This document shows, piece after piece, positions 1 to 10,443 of a stretch of 64,000 nt of DNA. The stretch lies in NCBI GenBank assembly GCA_004020645.1, contig SAQL01000010.1:1-64000 (forward strand). Direction: 5' to 3'. The first letter of the stretch is position 1. Every line of letters starts with the position of its first letter. Both the position numbers and the translations under genes were made by a program. The notes below the pieces were generated by a model. The model worked only from the letters and a program-made list of their open reading frames with translations, was not told where the DNA came from and ran no database searches. The stretch is from Mesorhizobium sp. (lineage in GTDB: Bacteria > Pseudomonadota > Alphaproteobacteria > Rhizobiales > Rhizobiaceae).

Positions 1-10
1 GTACAGGGGC

Positions 11-2023
11 ATGGGGCGGGCAGGGCACTTTCAGGCGGCGACAACGGTGGTCGCCAGACTCACTGTATTGGCAAGACTCACAGTATTGATTGTCATTGGC
101 ACGGTCTGCTGGCCGGCCATGGCCGGTACGAACGTGCACAAGGGCAGCCTTGGCAACTGGATCGAGCAAGTCGCGCTTCCCAAGGCCGATCCGCAATTCG
201 ACAGCCAGATCAAGAACGGCATATCCAACCTGCTGTCGGATTTTCAGATCCGGAAGCGCCCCGGCGGATTGGAGATCTTCGACCGCTATGCCTACAAGAT
301 CGTCGACCGCACTGGCCTGGAACGCGGCGCTGCCATAAGTTTTGAATTCGATCCTGCGACGTCCGAGGTCACCGTGAACTGGATCGATATCATTCGTGAC
401 GGCGTGGTGATCAAGCACCTTTCCGATGCTGAGTTCGACGTGTTTCGGCGCGAGAGGGATGCGGAGAAGGGCCTCTTCGATGGTTGGCTTACCGCTTACG
501 TGAACATCAACGATGTCCGGGTCGGAGACATCATCGACTATGGCAAAACCACGGTCAGGACTCCGATCATCGGCACGGATCTTCTTTTCCATTCCTTTGC
601 CGTGGCTTGGGACGAACCAATCGCTCTGATCCGCGAAAGGGTGACGTGGCCAACCGTGCAGCCCCTGAATTTCCGACAGGTCAGGACGGACATACGCCCG
701 GATGTCGAGTCCACCGGAGAAACGACTAGCTATCTTTGGCAAAGCGCCAACCCGGTTCCGGTGAAATCGCAGGACTATCTGCCGCCGGACTTTCGCACAT
801 ATCCATCCATCGAAATCTCTTCGACATCGAAATGGCAAGATATCGTCGACACGGTTGTGCCGTATTATCGGCTCGACCAGGACCTGCCGGCAGAGTTCGA
901 ATCGAAGCTCGATGCCATTGCCGCCAAGTACGATGCGCCCGAAGACAGGATGATCGAGGCAATGCGGTTGGTCCAGGACAACATCCGCTATGTCAGCCTG
1001 TCCATGGGCCGTGGTTCCTATATCCCGCGCAGCCCGACGACAGTGGTGGCAAGCGGCTTCGGCGATTGCAAGGACAAGGCGCTGCTTCTCGCCTCCAGCC
1101 TGCGGCGACTGGGAATCCAGGCGGACGTGGCTCTCACGGATCTTGATGAAGGGCTTGCTCTGGCCACGATACTTCCGACGATAAGGGCGTTTGACCACAT
1201 CATCGTAAAGGTCGTCATCGACAGCCAGACGTACTGGATCGACGCGACCAACTATCTGCAGGGAGGCAGGGCAGATAATCTTGTACCGCCCGACTACCGC
1301 TTTGCGCTGCCCATCGTCGCCGACAACGCGGCGATGGAAAAGATAGACCGAAACGAACTCTACCAGCCGACCACCTTTGTGAACGAGGTATTCGATTTTC
1401 CCAAACGCAAAGGCGAGCCGCTCAAACTGACGGTTACCACGACCTATTGGGGCGCGGATGCCGATAGCATGCGCTATAAGCTTGTCTCGCAATCGGCGGC
1501 AAAGATCGCGGACGACTATCTCAAATATTACAATCGCCAGTATCCCGGAATGAAAAGCCTGGGGCCGTTGGTGACGAACGACAGCCGCGACAAGAATCTG
1601 GTGTCGGTAACCGAATCCTACGATCTGTCGGCAGACGATCTCGACGCCGATAACCTCGCCAAGGAATTTGCTCTGAAATCGGATGTCGGCATCAGATATC
1701 TGCCGGAGCCCGACCTCCTCGAAAGGAGCGCGCCAATCTGGCTAGGCAGCCCGATCTTTCGACGACACCGGTGCACGGTCAGAAATCTGAAGGCCCACTT
1801 CGTAGGCCCCGAGGACAATGACGACGTGATTACGCCCTACATTGCATTCAAGGCTCGTTGGACGAGCACCTCCACCGAATTTCAGGTCGACTGGTTTCTC
1901 AAGACCATCAACGATCAGGTTCCCGCCAAGAGCATCGGCCCCTATTTGAAATCCCTCAGGAAGATCAACGACAACTCGGCTTGGAACTACAATTTCGCCT
2001 ATTCGGACGCCGAAGCGAACTGA
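11..2023 (+). CDS. Exported DUF3857 / transglutaminase-like protein
   Basis: A 670-residue protein with a hydrophobic N-terminal signal (about residues 15-38, ending WPAMA). A DUF3857-type beta-rich region (about 60-240) is followed by a transglutaminase-like core. That core has a candidate Cys-His-Asp triad: Cys in FGDCKDKALLL near 353, His in FDHIIVKV near 396 and Asp in YWIDATNYL near 410. Proteins of this build are exported or surface associated in Gram-negative bacteria, and their substrates are unknown. The signal region contains an 18-bp direct repeat (bases 53-88) that duplicates six residues. There is no in-frame stop between base 2 and the ATG at 11, so the real start may lie left of the window. 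It converges with the ABC exporter, leaving 15 bp between stops. Family call is firm; function is not known. Confidence 0.8.
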   Translation: MGRAGHFQAATTVVARLTVLARLTVLIVIGTVCWPAMAGTNVHKGSLGNWIEQVALPKADPQFDSQIKNGISNLLSDFQIRKRPGGLEIFDRYAYKIVDRTGLERGAAISFEFDPATSEVTVNWIDIIRDGVVIKHLSDAEFDVFRRERDAEKGLFDGWLTAYVNINDVRVGDIIDYGKTTVRTPIIGTDLLFHSFAVAWDEPIALIRERVTWPTVQPLNFRQVRTDIRPDVESTGETTSYLWQSANPVPVKSQDYLPPDFRTYPSIEISSTSKWQDIVDTVVPYYRLDQDLPAEFESKLDAIAAKYDAPEDRMIEAMRLVQDNIRYVSLSMGRGSYIPRSPTTVVASGFGDCKDKALLLASSLRRLGIQADVALTDLDEGLALATILPTIRAFDHIIVKVVIDSQTYWIDATNYLQGGRADNLVPPDYRFALPIVADNAAMEKIDRNELYQPTTFVNEVFDFPKRKGEPLKLTVTTTYWGADADSMRYKLVSQSAAKIADDYLKYYNRQYPGMKSLGPLVTNDSRDKNLVSVTESYDLSADDLDADNLAKEFALKSDVGIRYLPEPDLLERSAPIWLGSPIFRRHRCTVRNLKAHFVGPEDNDDVITPYIAFKARWTSTSTEFQVDWFLKTINDQVPAKSIGPYLKSLRKINDNSAWNYNFAYSDAEAN

Positions 2024-2038
2024 CGCCAGTGGAAAGGC

Positions 2039-3841
<1,803 letters not shown>

Positions 3842-3935
3842 GACCGTTTCCTCTGGCTCTTTTGGTATGCGCCTCAATATGCGCTTACCGCGGCCTTGTG
3901 ATTCAATTCCGGCTGATGTATAGGCTCGCCGACCG

Positions 3936-3984
3936 TTTTTAAAAGCCGTGGCTCCTCAATAGCTGCGGCTTCGAGTTTTAAAAA
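3936..3984. promoter_or_regulatory. AT-rich inverted repeat in the L31 leader
   Basis: TTTTTAAAA (3936-3944) and TTTTAAAAA (3976-3984) are exact inverse complements, with GCCG and CGGC lying inside them. The pair sits 61-109 bp upstream of rpmE. It may be a promoter-region site or a leader hairpin of the L31 mRNA. Its role is not known. Confidence 0.35.
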
Positions 3985-4044
3985 GGGGCGCATCGACGCA
4001 GGCTTTATGCCCGTCAGCAGCGCCGGCGAACCAGGAATAGCACA

Positions 4045-4266
4045 ATGAAGACCGACATCCATCCCGACTACCACACCATCAAGGTCGTCATGACCGACGG
4101 CACCGAATACATGACCCGTTCGACCTGGGGCAAGGAAGGCGATACGATGAACCTCGACATCGACCCGACCACCCATCCGGCCTGGACCGGCGGCCAGCAG
4201 ACCCTGCTCGACCGCGGCGGCCGCCTGTCGAAGTTCAAGAAGCGTTTCGAAGGTTTCGGCCTCTAA
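4045..4266 (+). CDS. rpmE: 50S ribosomal protein L31
   Basis: A 73-residue basic protein beginning [14 protein letters not shown] and ending RFEGFGL, the pattern of alphaproteobacterial L31. It joins the large subunit near the central protuberance and helps bridge the subunits. It has no CxxC pairs, so it is the zinc-independent (C-minus) form. The SD AGGAA lies 8 bases before the ATG. It is a single-gene unit with its own promoter region and a strong intrinsic terminator 26 bp after the stop. Confidence 0.95.
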   Translation: MKTDIHPDYHTIKVVMTDGTEYMTRSTWGKEGDTMNLDIDPTTHPAWTGGQQTLLDRGGRLSKFKKRFEGFGL

Positions 4267-4292
4267 GCCGCGGGCCTTTTTCGGATCAGAAG

Positions 4293-4318
4293 AACCCGCC
4301 CTCGTGGCGGGTTTTTTG
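4293..4318 (+). terminator. Intrinsic terminator of rpmE
   Basis: The stem AACCCGCC / GGCGGGTT with a five-base loop CTCGT is followed at once by a run of T. It lies between rpmE and the convergent TetR gene. Confidence 0.9.
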
Positions 4319-4333
4319 TTGGCAAATACGGCC

Positions 4334-4978
4334 CTATTCGCCGACCAGTTCGCGGAGCGCCATCCGCTTATAGGCGGCGACCAGGTCGTCGCCCTCTTGC
4401 CGCCCGACCGAGATCGCCAGCCGCATGGTGGCCTCGCCCATCTGCCAGATGAGAAGCGCCGTCGTTTCCAGCGTCGCCGGATCGGCGGCGGGCCGCAGCC
4501 GCCTCAGCACGGCGGTGAGGAATTCGGCGTTGGCACGGCTGTCGGCGAGCTCGAGTTCGCGCAGCGCCTTGTCGGCCTGTGTGCCCGACCAGATGTCGCG
4601 CATCACCGGCTCCGCCAGGAACCGCCCGTAATAGATATCCACCAGCTCGGAAAACGCCCGCCGCAGCCCTTCGGCGTCGCTGACCTCGGCAAGGGATGCC
4701 GCGATGCAGTCCTGGCTTTCGGCGGTGTAACGCTCGGCCAGTGCCCAGATGATCGCCCGCTTGTCCGGGAAGAACTGGTAGAGCGAACCGATCGACACGC
4801 CGGCCCGTTCCGCCACCTCGCCCATGCGCATGGCGTCGCTGCCTTGCTCGGCGATCAGCGCGGAAGCGGCGGCCAGCATCCGCTCGACCCGCTCGCGGCT
4901 GCGCTGTTGGCTTGGCGCTCGGCGCGGCGATGCGATCTGGCCATCCTGTGAACCCGCTACGGTCGAGCCTTCCATCAT
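4334..4978 (-). CDS. TetR/AcrR family transcriptional repressor
   Basis: A 214-residue regulator. The N-terminal helix-turn-helix (GEVAERAGVSIGSLYQFFPDK, about residues 48-68) fits TetR repressors, and the C-terminal half is an alpha-helical ligand and dimer domain. The start is ATG 4978 or the adjacent ATG 4975, both behind GGGAGAC. A longer frame to 5017 would overlap the divergent promoter. It is divergent from the NmrA-DUF1772 pair. The shared 100-bp gap contains a promoter and a short palindrome, so it probably represses both itself and the pair. The ligand is unknown. Confidence 0.85.
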   Translation of the reverse strand: MMEGSTVAGSQDGQIASPRRAPSQQRSRERVERMLAAASALIAEQGSDAMRMGEVAERAGVSIGSLYQFFPDKRAIIWALAERYTAESQDCIAASLAEVSDAEGLRRAFSELVDIYYGRFLAEPVMRDIWSGTQADKALRELELADSRANAEFLTAVLRRLRPAADPATLETTALLIWQMGEATMRLAISVGRQEGDDLVAAYKRMALRELVGE

Positions 4979-5008
4979 TGTCTCCCGGCGAATGATCAAC
5001 AAATTGGC

Positions 5009-5037
5009 TTGACTCACAAAATACGAGGGTTTATCAC
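5009..5037 (+). promoter_or_regulatory. Promoter of the NmrA-DUF1772 unit
   Basis: TTGACT (5009-5014) and TATCAC (5032-5037) are separated by 17 bases. They point toward the NmrA gene and would start transcription near 5044. Confidence 0.5.
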
Positions 5038-5049
5038 GTTTTGCAAATG

Positions 5050-5062
5050 TGAGGATTACTCA
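5050..5062. promoter_or_regulatory. Probable TetR operator
   Basis: TGAG-GATTA-CTCA is a palindrome just downstream of the predicted start of transcription. A related site (GAGGGTTTATCA against GAGGATTACTCA) lies 26 bp upstream in the same orientation, overlapping the -10 region. Binding here would block RNA polymerase. Confidence 0.45.
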
Positions 5063-5085
5063 TGTTTTTAGCAAAGGAAATCATC

Positions 5086-5919
5086 ATGATCGACACAGCA
5101 AGGAAACCGACTTTGATCCTCGGCGGCACCGGCAAAACCGGCCGTCGTCTCGCGGACAGGCTGACGGCGCAGGGCTTGCCGGTACGGATCGGCTCGCGCT
5201 CGGGCACGCCGGTCTTCGACTGGGAAAACGATGCGACCTGGGTCCACGCGCTTGACGGTGTCGGTGCCGTCTACATCAGCTACTATCCTGATCTTGCGGT
5301 GCCCGGTGCGGCCGAAGCGGTCGGCGCCTTCGCCAACCTTGCCGTGGCAAGCGGTGTGCGCCGGCTGGTGCTGCTGTCGGGGCGTGGCGAAACCGAAGCG
5401 CAACGCGCCGAAGCGATGCTGAAAGCCTCAGGCGCCGACTGGACGATCCTGCGCTGCGCCTGGTTCTCCCAGAATTTTAGCGAGAGTTTTCTGCTCGATT
5501 CGCTGCTCGCCGGTGAGGTGGCTTTGCCGGTCGGCAATGTCGGTGAACCGTTCGTCGACGCCGACGACATTGCCGACGCCGCCGTGACGGTGCTTACCCG
5601 GCAAGGCCATGTCGGCCAGCTTTACGAACTGACCGGGCCACGGCTGCTGAGCTTCGCCGAGGCGGTCGCCGAGATCGGCAAGGCGGCCGGCCGCGACATC
5701 CGCTTTATCAGGATTTCGCATGCCGAGTTCACCGCAGCTGTGGCCGGGTACGGGTTGCCGGCCGAGTTTGCCTGGCTGCTCAACGAACTATTCACCGAAG
5801 TGCTCGACGGCCGCAACGAGGCGCTGACCGACGGCGTCGAGCGCGTGCTCAGCCGAGCCCCCAAAGATTTTTCCGTCTACGCAACCGAAACCGCCGCTAC
5901 GGGCATCTGGAGCGACTGA
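5086..5919 (+). CDS. NmrA-like NAD(P)-binding oxidoreductase
   Basis: A 277-residue atypical short-chain dehydrogenase of the NmrA/ergot-alkaloid type. The Rossmann loop ILGGTGKTGRRLADRL is at residues 10-25, and the centre holds the NmrA-like LLSGRGETEAQR segment in place of a catalytic YxxxK. It probably binds NAD(P)H and reduces or senses a small quinone-like compound. ATG 5086 has AAGGAAA five bases upstream. The ATG at 5062 is also possible, with GAGGA before it, and would add 8 residues. It is followed after one base by the DUF1772 gene and is under the divergent TetR repressor. Confidence 0.82.
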   Translation: MIDTARKPTLILGGTGKTGRRLADRLTAQGLPVRIGSRSGTPVFDWENDATWVHALDGVGAVYISYYPDLAVPGAAEAVGAFANLAVASGVRRLVLLSGRGETEAQRAEAMLKASGADWTILRCAWFSQNFSESFLLDSLLAGEVALPVGNVGEPFVDADDIADAAVTVLTRQGHVGQLYELTGPRLLSFAEAVAEIGKAAGRDIRFIRISHAEFTAAVAGYGLPAEFAWLLNELFTEVLDGRNEALTDGVERVLSRAPKDFSVYATETAATGIWSD

Positions 5920-5920
5920 C

Positions 5921-6400
5921 ATGATCATGAAACTGCTCCCCACCCTCACCTTCGTCGCCGCGCTCGGCTCGGGCGTCGTCGCTGGTGTCTTCTTCGCCTT
6001 TTCCAGCTTCGTCATGCCGGGCCTCGCCCGCATGCCTGCCGCGGGCGGCATCGCCGCCATGAATTCGATCAACGTCACTGCGGTGACGCCGATGTTCATG
6101 ACCGCGCTTTTCGGCACCGGACTGGTCTGCCTCGTCCTCGCCGTCGGCGCCATTCTCGGCTGGAACCAGCCGGGTTCGTTCTGGCTTCTCGCCGGCGCCC
6201 TGATCTATCTCGTCGGCAACCTGATCGTGACGATGATTTTCAACGTGCCGCTCAACAACGCGCTGGCCGCAGTCGATCCGGTCAGCACCAACGGCGCCGC
6301 GGTGTGGACCACCTATCTCAAGTACTGGGTGATGTGGAACCACGTCCGCACCATCACCGCCACCGCCGCGCTGGGCTGCTTCATCGTGGCGTGGCGGTGA
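5921..6400 (+). CDS. DUF1772 integral membrane protein (anthrone oxygenase-like)
   Basis: A 159-residue protein with four hydrophobic segments (about 8-30, 58-80, 88-110 and 135-158) and conserved small-residue and Asn motifs (FFAFSSFVMPGL, FNVPLNNAL). This is the DUF1772 pattern, related to fungal anthrone oxygenases. It starts one base after the NmrA stop and is surely co-transcribed. The pair NmrA reductase plus DUF1772 under a TetR repressor suggests defence against, or turnover of, an aromatic or quinone compound. That role is inferred. Confidence 0.82.
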   Translation: MIMKLLPTLTFVAALGSGVVAGVFFAFSSFVMPGLARMPAAGGIAAMNSINVTAVTPMFMTALFGTGLVCLVLAVGAILGWNQPGSFWLLAGALIYLVGNLIVTMIFNVPLNNALAAVDPVSTNGAAVWTTYLKYWVMWNHVRTITATAALGCFIVAWR

Positions 6401-6417
6401 ATGCACGACAGAAGAGT

Positions 6418-6443
6418 AAAAGACCCGTCAGGCAGGGTCTTTT
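6418..6443. terminator. Shared bidirectional terminator
   Basis: AAAAGACCC (6418-6426) and GGGTCTTTT (6435-6443) form a perfect 9-bp stem with an 8-base loop and T runs on both strands. It serves the convergent DUF1772 and SelW-like genes. The stop codon of the latter lies inside the hairpin. Confidence 0.85.
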
Positions 6444-6760
6444 GACTGATGGTCCTTGCGGTCGGCATGGCCGAGGTCGCGATCCGGATCGATCACGTCG
6501 CGAACCAATTGCTTGAGCTTTGCGGCATCGGGAAAACCGCCGTCGCGCTTGCGGTCCCAAACCAGCGTGTCGTTGCAGCTGATGGTGAAGATGCCGCCGG
6601 TGCCGGGCACCAGCGTGACCTCGCCCAGATCCGTTGCGAAGGTCGACAGCAACTCCTGCGCCATCCAGCCGGCCCGCAAGAGCCACTGGCACTGCGTGCA
6701 ATAGGTGATGCGGACCTGGGGCAGCGCCTGTCCGCTCATGCCGGGCTGAGCCTTGCTCAT
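6428..6760 (-). CDS. SelT/SelW/SelH (Rdx) family thioredoxin-fold protein
   Basis: A 110-residue protein of the selenoprotein-W-like Rdx family. The redox motif CTQC (residues about 21-24) follows a first beta strand, RITYC, and the body contains the family's GTGGIFTI turn. Here both positions are Cys rather than selenocysteine. The family is thought to act in thiol redox chemistry, and no substrate is established in bacteria. Its ATG overlaps the yebC stop (ATGA), so the two are translationally coupled. An internal ATG at codon 8 is an alternative start. Confidence 0.85.
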   Translation of the reverse strand: MSKAQPGMSGQALPQVRITYCTQCQWLLRAGWMAQELLSTFATDLGEVTLVPGTGGIFTISCNDTLVWDRKRDGGFPDAAKLKQLVRDVIDPDRDLGHADRKDHQSKDPA

Positions 6761-7506
6761 GCCGCGCTGAGCTTCGCCATGGTCTCGTCATCGACCTCGA
6801 AATTGGCGTAGACACTCTGCACGTCGTCATCGTCCTCGAGCGTCGCGACCAGCTTCATCAGCGACTGTGCCCGCTCCTCGTCGACCGCAATGTTGGTCTG
6901 CGGCTTCCAGATCGGCTTCACCGATTCAGCCTCGCCGAGCGCGCCTTCCAGCGCCTTCGACACCTCGCCGAGGTTCTCGAAGGCGCAATAGATCGTGTGG
7001 CCTTCCTCGTCCGACTGGACGTCGTCGGCCCCGGCCTCGATCGCCGCGTCCATGACCTTCTCGGCGCTGCCGACTGATGCCGGATAGAAGATCTCGCCGA
7101 CACGGTCCCACATGAACGACACCGAGCCGGTTTCGCCCATCGCCCCGCCGGCCTTGGTGAAGGCGGCGCGCACATTCGACGCCGAGCGGTTGCGGTTGTC
7201 GGTCAGCGCCTCGACGATCAGTGCAACGCCACCCGGCCCGTAGCCTTCGTAGCGCACGGCTTCGTAAGTCTCGGCGTCGCCCATCGACGCCTTGTTGATG
7301 GCGCGCTGGATATTGTCCTTCGGCATCGACACCGCTTTGGCGTTCTGCACGGCAAGACGCAGACGCGGATTCATCGACGGATCCGGCGTGCCGCTCTTGG
7401 CGGCGACGGTTATTTCGCGCGCCAGCTTGGAAAACATTTTCGACCGCACCGCGTCCTGGCGGCCCTTGCGGTGCATGATGTTCTTGAATTGTGAATGGCC
7501 AGCCAT
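6757..7506 (-). CDS. yebC: YebC/PmpR family protein
   Basis: A 249-residue protein beginning [18 protein letters not shown], the family hallmark, with [12 protein letters not shown] in the middle. YebC-type proteins were described as DNA-binding regulators. Members have more recently been linked to ribosomes and relief of proline stalling, so the annotated role is uncertain. ATG 7506 follows AGGGGTGCC; the in-frame extension to 7536 has no better site. It lies upstream of and overlaps the SelW-like gene. Confidence 0.92.
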   Translation of the reverse strand: MAGHSQFKNIMHRKGRQDAVRSKMFSKLAREITVAAKSGTPDPSMNPRLRLAVQNAKAVSMPKDNIQRAINKASMGDAETYEAVRYEGYGPGGVALIVEALTDNRNRSASNVRAAFTKAGGAMGETGSVSFMWDRVGEIFYPASVGSAEKVMDAAIEAGADDVQSDEEGHTIYCAFENLGEVSKALEGALGEAESVKPIWKPQTNIAVDEERAQSLMKLVATLEDDDDVQSVYANFEVDDETMAKLSAA

Positions 7507-7733
7507 GGCACCCCTGTCGTCTTCTTGGCAGAGCATCCTGCGGCCAGGTAATCACCTCGCCTTTTGCCAAAATGCTCGAATTCAAAATTTCAGAACGTCC
7601 CTGGTGCGTCTGGATGGACGTACGGCGCTCTATCTCGGAATGGCCGGCTTATAGATAAATCGGCTCAATTCGTCCAGCCGCGCCGTAAGGGTGGTGCGGC
7701 AACGTACCCGCCAGCTGCATTCCTGCGGCCATT

Positions 7734-8057
7734 TCACCCCTCCAGATCGGATTTCAGCTGGTCGAGAATACTGATCGCATGCGTGGCGTACTTGCTGATC
7801 CAGCGGTCGTGGATCTGCTTGATCGGCAGCGCATTGAGATGGTTCCAGCGTTCGCGCCCCTCGCGCCGCGCCACCACCAGGTCGGCTTCCTCCAGCACTT
7901 TCAGATGCAGCATGACGGTGCAGCGGTCCATGTCGGGAAAGGCATCGCACAGCATGCCGGTGGTCCGCGGCGCGTCCTTCAGCTCGTCCAGCAGCGCGCG
8001 CCGGCGCGGATGCGCCAGCGCCTTGAAAACATTGTCGTCCTGCGCTTTGCTTGACAT
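7734..8057 (-). CDS. ArsR/SmtB family transcriptional regulator
   Basis: A 107-residue winged-helix protein. The segment FKALAHPRRRALLDEL followed by the recognition helix around DMDRCTVMLHLKVLEEADLV is typical ArsR. There is no metal-binding CVC motif, as in ArsR proteins paired with SRPBCC genes. It is divergent from the SRPBCC-VOC-SRPBCC unit. A palindrome covers its own start codon, indicating autoregulation. No Shine-Dalgarno precedes the ATG and a -10-like TATAAA lies about 9 bases upstream, so the mRNA may be leaderless. Confidence 0.88.
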   Translation of the reverse strand: MSSKAQDDNVFKALAHPRRRALLDELKDAPRTTGMLCDAFPDMDRCTVMLHLKVLEEADLVVARREGRERWNHLNALPIKQIHDRWISKYATHAISILDQLKSDLEG

Positions 8058-8078
8058 GTTATGTTTTTATAACATAAT
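8051..8078 (+). promoter_or_regulatory. Promoter of the SRPBCC-VOC unit
   Basis: A consensus -35 TTGACA (8051-8056) is followed after 16 bases by CATAAT (8073-8078). The spacer is almost entirely occupied by the ArsR-type palindrome, so repressor binding would exclude polymerase. Confidence 0.65.
8056..8077. promoter_or_regulatory. ArsR operator palindrome
   Basis: Two nested inverted repeats are present: ATGTTAT/ATAACAT (8056-8062, 8069-8075) and TTATGTT/AACATAA (8059-8065, 8071-8077). This is the layout of ArsR-family sites. It overlaps the arsR start codon and the divergent promoter. Confidence 0.7.
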
Positions 8079-8108
8079 ACCGATCCGATCAAGGAAGGAG
8101 CTGTGGAT

Positions 8109-8591
8109 ATGTCTCTTGGATTCAGAGTTTCAGGCCGCATCGGCAAACCGGTCGCCGAGGTTTTCGACGCGGTCGTCAACCCGAACAAACTCAGCGGCTA
8201 TTTCACCACAATCGGCGGCGCCAGTGCGCCGCTGGTGGACGGCGCCAAGGTCGTCTGGTGGGGCAAGGTCCCGGTCGAGGTCGACGAGGTGGAGAAAGAC
8301 AACCGCATCGTGCTGCGCTGGGACGCCACCGACGCCGACGGCAAGCCGGCTTACAAGACGCGCATCGAGATGAATTTCGAGCCGCTGGACGATGGCGGCA
8401 CCTTCGTCACCATCGCCGAGGCCGGCTGGCACGAGGACGCAGTCGGTCTGAAGAAATCCTACCTCAATTGCGAGGGCTGGTCGCAGATGCTGGCCTGCAT
8501 GAAGGCCTATGTCGAATACGGGATCAATTTGCGCGACGGTTACTACCGCAGCGAGATGAAGGGTGAACCCGCGACCGAAGACAATATCTGA
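8109..8591 (+). CDS. SRPBCC (AHSA1-like) domain protein
   Basis: A 160-residue START/Bet v1-fold protein. The IGKPVAEVFDAVVNPNKLSGYF opening and the closing helix EGWSQMLACMKAYVEYG are typical of the AHSA1/SRPBCC group that pairs with ArsR regulators. It binds hydrophobic ligands in a deep pocket; the ligand is unknown. ATG 8109 is eight bases after GGAG. A GTG at 8103 is only two bases from it and is unlikely. It is the first gene of a three-gene unit with the VOC and second SRPBCC genes (gaps of 16 and 27 bp). Confidence 0.85.
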   Translation: MSLGFRVSGRIGKPVAEVFDAVVNPNKLSGYFTTIGGASAPLVDGAKVVWWGKVPVEVDEVEKDNRIVLRWDATDADGKPAYKTRIEMNFEPLDDGGTFVTIAEAGWHEDAVGLKKSYLNCEGWSQMLACMKAYVEYGINLRDGYYRSEMKGEPATEDNI

Positions 8592-8607
8592 GAAGACGGA
8601 GGAAAGA

Positions 8608-8970
8608 ATGGCTGCGAAGATCAACGGCGGCATCAACATCGCCATGAAGGTGCCGCCACACCAATACCAGGAAACGATCGCCTTCTACCGCGATGTCGTC
8701 GGCTTGAAGCCGTTCACGGCCAAGGCGCCGGCTGTTGGTTTCGAACTCGGTCCCAATCGCCTGTGGATCGACGAGGCGCCGATGCTGAGCCAGGCCGAGG
8801 TCTGGCTGGAGCTGTTCACCGACGATTTTCCGGCCGCCGCCGATCATCTCGCCAAGGCCGGCGTTGTGCGCTGCGACGCCATCGAGGCGCTCGGCGAAGG
8901 TTTTCGTGGCGGCTGGATTACCAATCCGGCCAACATAATTCACCTGGTGCGCGAACCCGACGCATGGTGA
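8608..8970 (+). CDS. VOC (glyoxalase/dioxygenase fold) protein
   Basis: A 120-residue single VOC domain: PHQYQETIAFYRDVVGLKPF near the start and WITNPANIIHLVRE near the end, the paired beta-alpha-beta-beta-beta units of the fold. Metal ligands are not obvious, so it may bind rather than convert its ligand. The SD GGAGG is well placed for ATG 8608. It lies between two SRPBCC genes in the same operon and is probably controlled by the divergent ArsR protein. Confidence 0.82.
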   Translation: MAAKINGGINIAMKVPPHQYQETIAFYRDVVGLKPFTAKAPAVGFELGPNRLWIDEAPMLSQAEVWLELFTDDFPAAADHLAKAGVVRCDAIEALGEGFRGGWITNPANIIHLVREPDAW

Positions 8971-8997
8971 CGGAGACCTGTTCGGAAGGAGGACGAA

Positions 8998-9465
8998 ATG
9001 GACATCCGTGAGACACCGACCGCCGAAGCCGGCATGCTGATCCGGCGGCCGGTCGCAGAAGTGTTCGAAGCCATCGTCGATCCGGCGATCACCACGAAAT
9101 TCTGGTTCACCCATGGTAGCGACAGGCTCGACAGCGGCAACGAGGTTCGCTGGGAATGGCGCATGTATGGCGTTTCGACGCCGGTCACGGTCAGCGAGAT
9201 CGTCAGGAACGAAAAGATCGTCATGCAATGGAGCGATCCGCCGACCACGGTGGTCTGGACCTTCACCGAGATGCCCGGCGGCACGACCTTTGTCGAGGTC
9301 CGCAATTTCGGTTTTGCCGGCAGCCCCGATGAGCAGGTCAAGCAGGCGATCGGCTCGACCGATGGCTTCGCGCTGGTGCTCGCCGGCGCCAAGGCGTGGC
9401 TGGAGCAAGGCCTGACGCTTGGCCTGATCGGCGACCGTCATCCGAAGGGCGTGCCTACCGACTAA
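8998..9465 (+). CDS. Second SRPBCC (AHSA1-like) domain protein
   Basis: A 155-residue SRPBCC protein: RRPVAEVFEAIVDPAITTKFWF at the start, WTFTEMPGGTTFVEV in the sheet and the final helix DGFALVLAGAKAWLEQG. It is a distant relative of the SRPBCC protein two genes upstream. A strong GGAGG precedes the ATG. It ends the ArsR-controlled operon. Function is unknown; two ligand-pocket proteins and a VOC protein in one operon suggest handling of one class of small hydrophobic molecule. Confidence 0.85.
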   Translation: MDIRETPTAEAGMLIRRPVAEVFEAIVDPAITTKFWFTHGSDRLDSGNEVRWEWRMYGVSTPVTVSEIVRNEKIVMQWSDPPTTVVWTFTEMPGGTTFVEVRNFGFAGSPDEQVKQAIGSTDGFALVLAGAKAWLEQGLTLGLIGDRHPKGVPTD

Positions 9466-9603
9466 GGTCGCCGGGTGCCAAAAGCCATTCTGCAGCGATC
9501 CTTCCCTGGGTGCTGTCCCTCCGACGTCTCAACGGTTCTGCATGGCCGCGACGATCGAGACAGAACCCAAGGCTCTGCGCGCCGTCGCTTCGCTCCGCCA
9601 ACC

Positions 9604-10371
9604 TCAGTGCCCCGCGCCCGCCCTTGCCTTCCTCCGACGTCGCGCCAGCATGTTGAGGCCCTCGACAAGGGCGGAAAAACCCATGGCGGCGTAGATGTAG
9701 CCCTTCGGCACATGGAAGCCCATGCCGTCGGCGATCAGCGTCATGCCGATCATCAGCAGGAAACTCAGCGCCAGCATGACGATGCTCGGGTTCTTGGCGA
9801 TGAAGTTGGCGAGCGGTCCGGCCGCCAGCATCATCACGGTGACTGCCACGATGACGGCGATATACATGATGGCGATCTCGTCGGTCATGCCTACCGCGGT
9901 GATGATCGAATCGATCGAAAAGACGAGGTCGAGCAGCAGGATCTGGAAGATGGCGCCGGCCAGCGAAAGCTGCAGCGTGTCGCCCATCATCGTGTCCTGG
10001 TGATCCTCGAGATCGACCGTGTGGTGGATCTCCTTGGTCGCTTTCCAGACTAGGAACAGGCCGCCGGCGATCAGGATCAGATCGCGCCAGGAAAACCCGT
10101 GGCCGAAGGCGGTGAATACCGGCGCCGTCAACTGGACGATGATCGAGATGGTGGCAAGCAGGACCAGCCGCATGATCAGCGCGGCAGAAATGCCGAGCCG
10201 CCGGGCGCGGGCCCTTTGTGCCTCCGGCAATTTGTTGGTCAGGATCGAGATGAAGATCAGATTGTCGATGCCGAGCACGACCTCCAGCACAATCAGCGTC
10301 AGCAACGCTACCCATGCGGTCGGATCGGAGACAAAGGCGAAATGTGGCGCCAGGAATTCGATGAGCTGCAT
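9604..10371 (-). CDS. TerC family integral membrane protein
   Basis: A 255-residue protein with seven predicted membrane segments. It has the two acidic signature motifs of TerC/Alx proteins, [12 protein letters not shown] near residue 30 and [12 protein letters not shown] near residue 150. The family is linked to metal-ion export (manganese, calcium) and to tellurite resistance loci. The C-terminus is a short basic tail. No metal-responsive RNA was recognised in its leader. It stands alone between the SRPBCC unit and the phosphodiesterase gene. Confidence 0.9.
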   Translation of the reverse strand: MQLIEFLAPHFAFVSDPTAWVALLTLIVLEVVLGIDNLIFISILTNKLPEAQRARARRLGISAALIMRLVLLATISIIVQLTAPVFTAFGHGFSWRDLILIAGGLFLVWKATKEIHHTVDLEDHQDTMMGDTLQLSLAGAIFQILLLDLVFSIDSIITAVGMTDEIAIMYIAVIVAVTVMMLAAGPLANFIAKNPSIVMLALSFLLMIGMTLIADGMGFHVPKGYIYAAMGFSALVEGLNMLARRRRKARAGAGH

Positions 10372-10443
10372 GGAGGTCGTCCCCTCTTACGATCTGAAGC
10401 AGGCGTAGCCGGCAATTAGGTACTACAATCGCTTACATCAATG

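Noticed and set aside
3874..4176. 100-residue frame opposite rpmE
   Set aside because: It covers the rpmE promoter and gene; L31 is unmistakable on the other strand.
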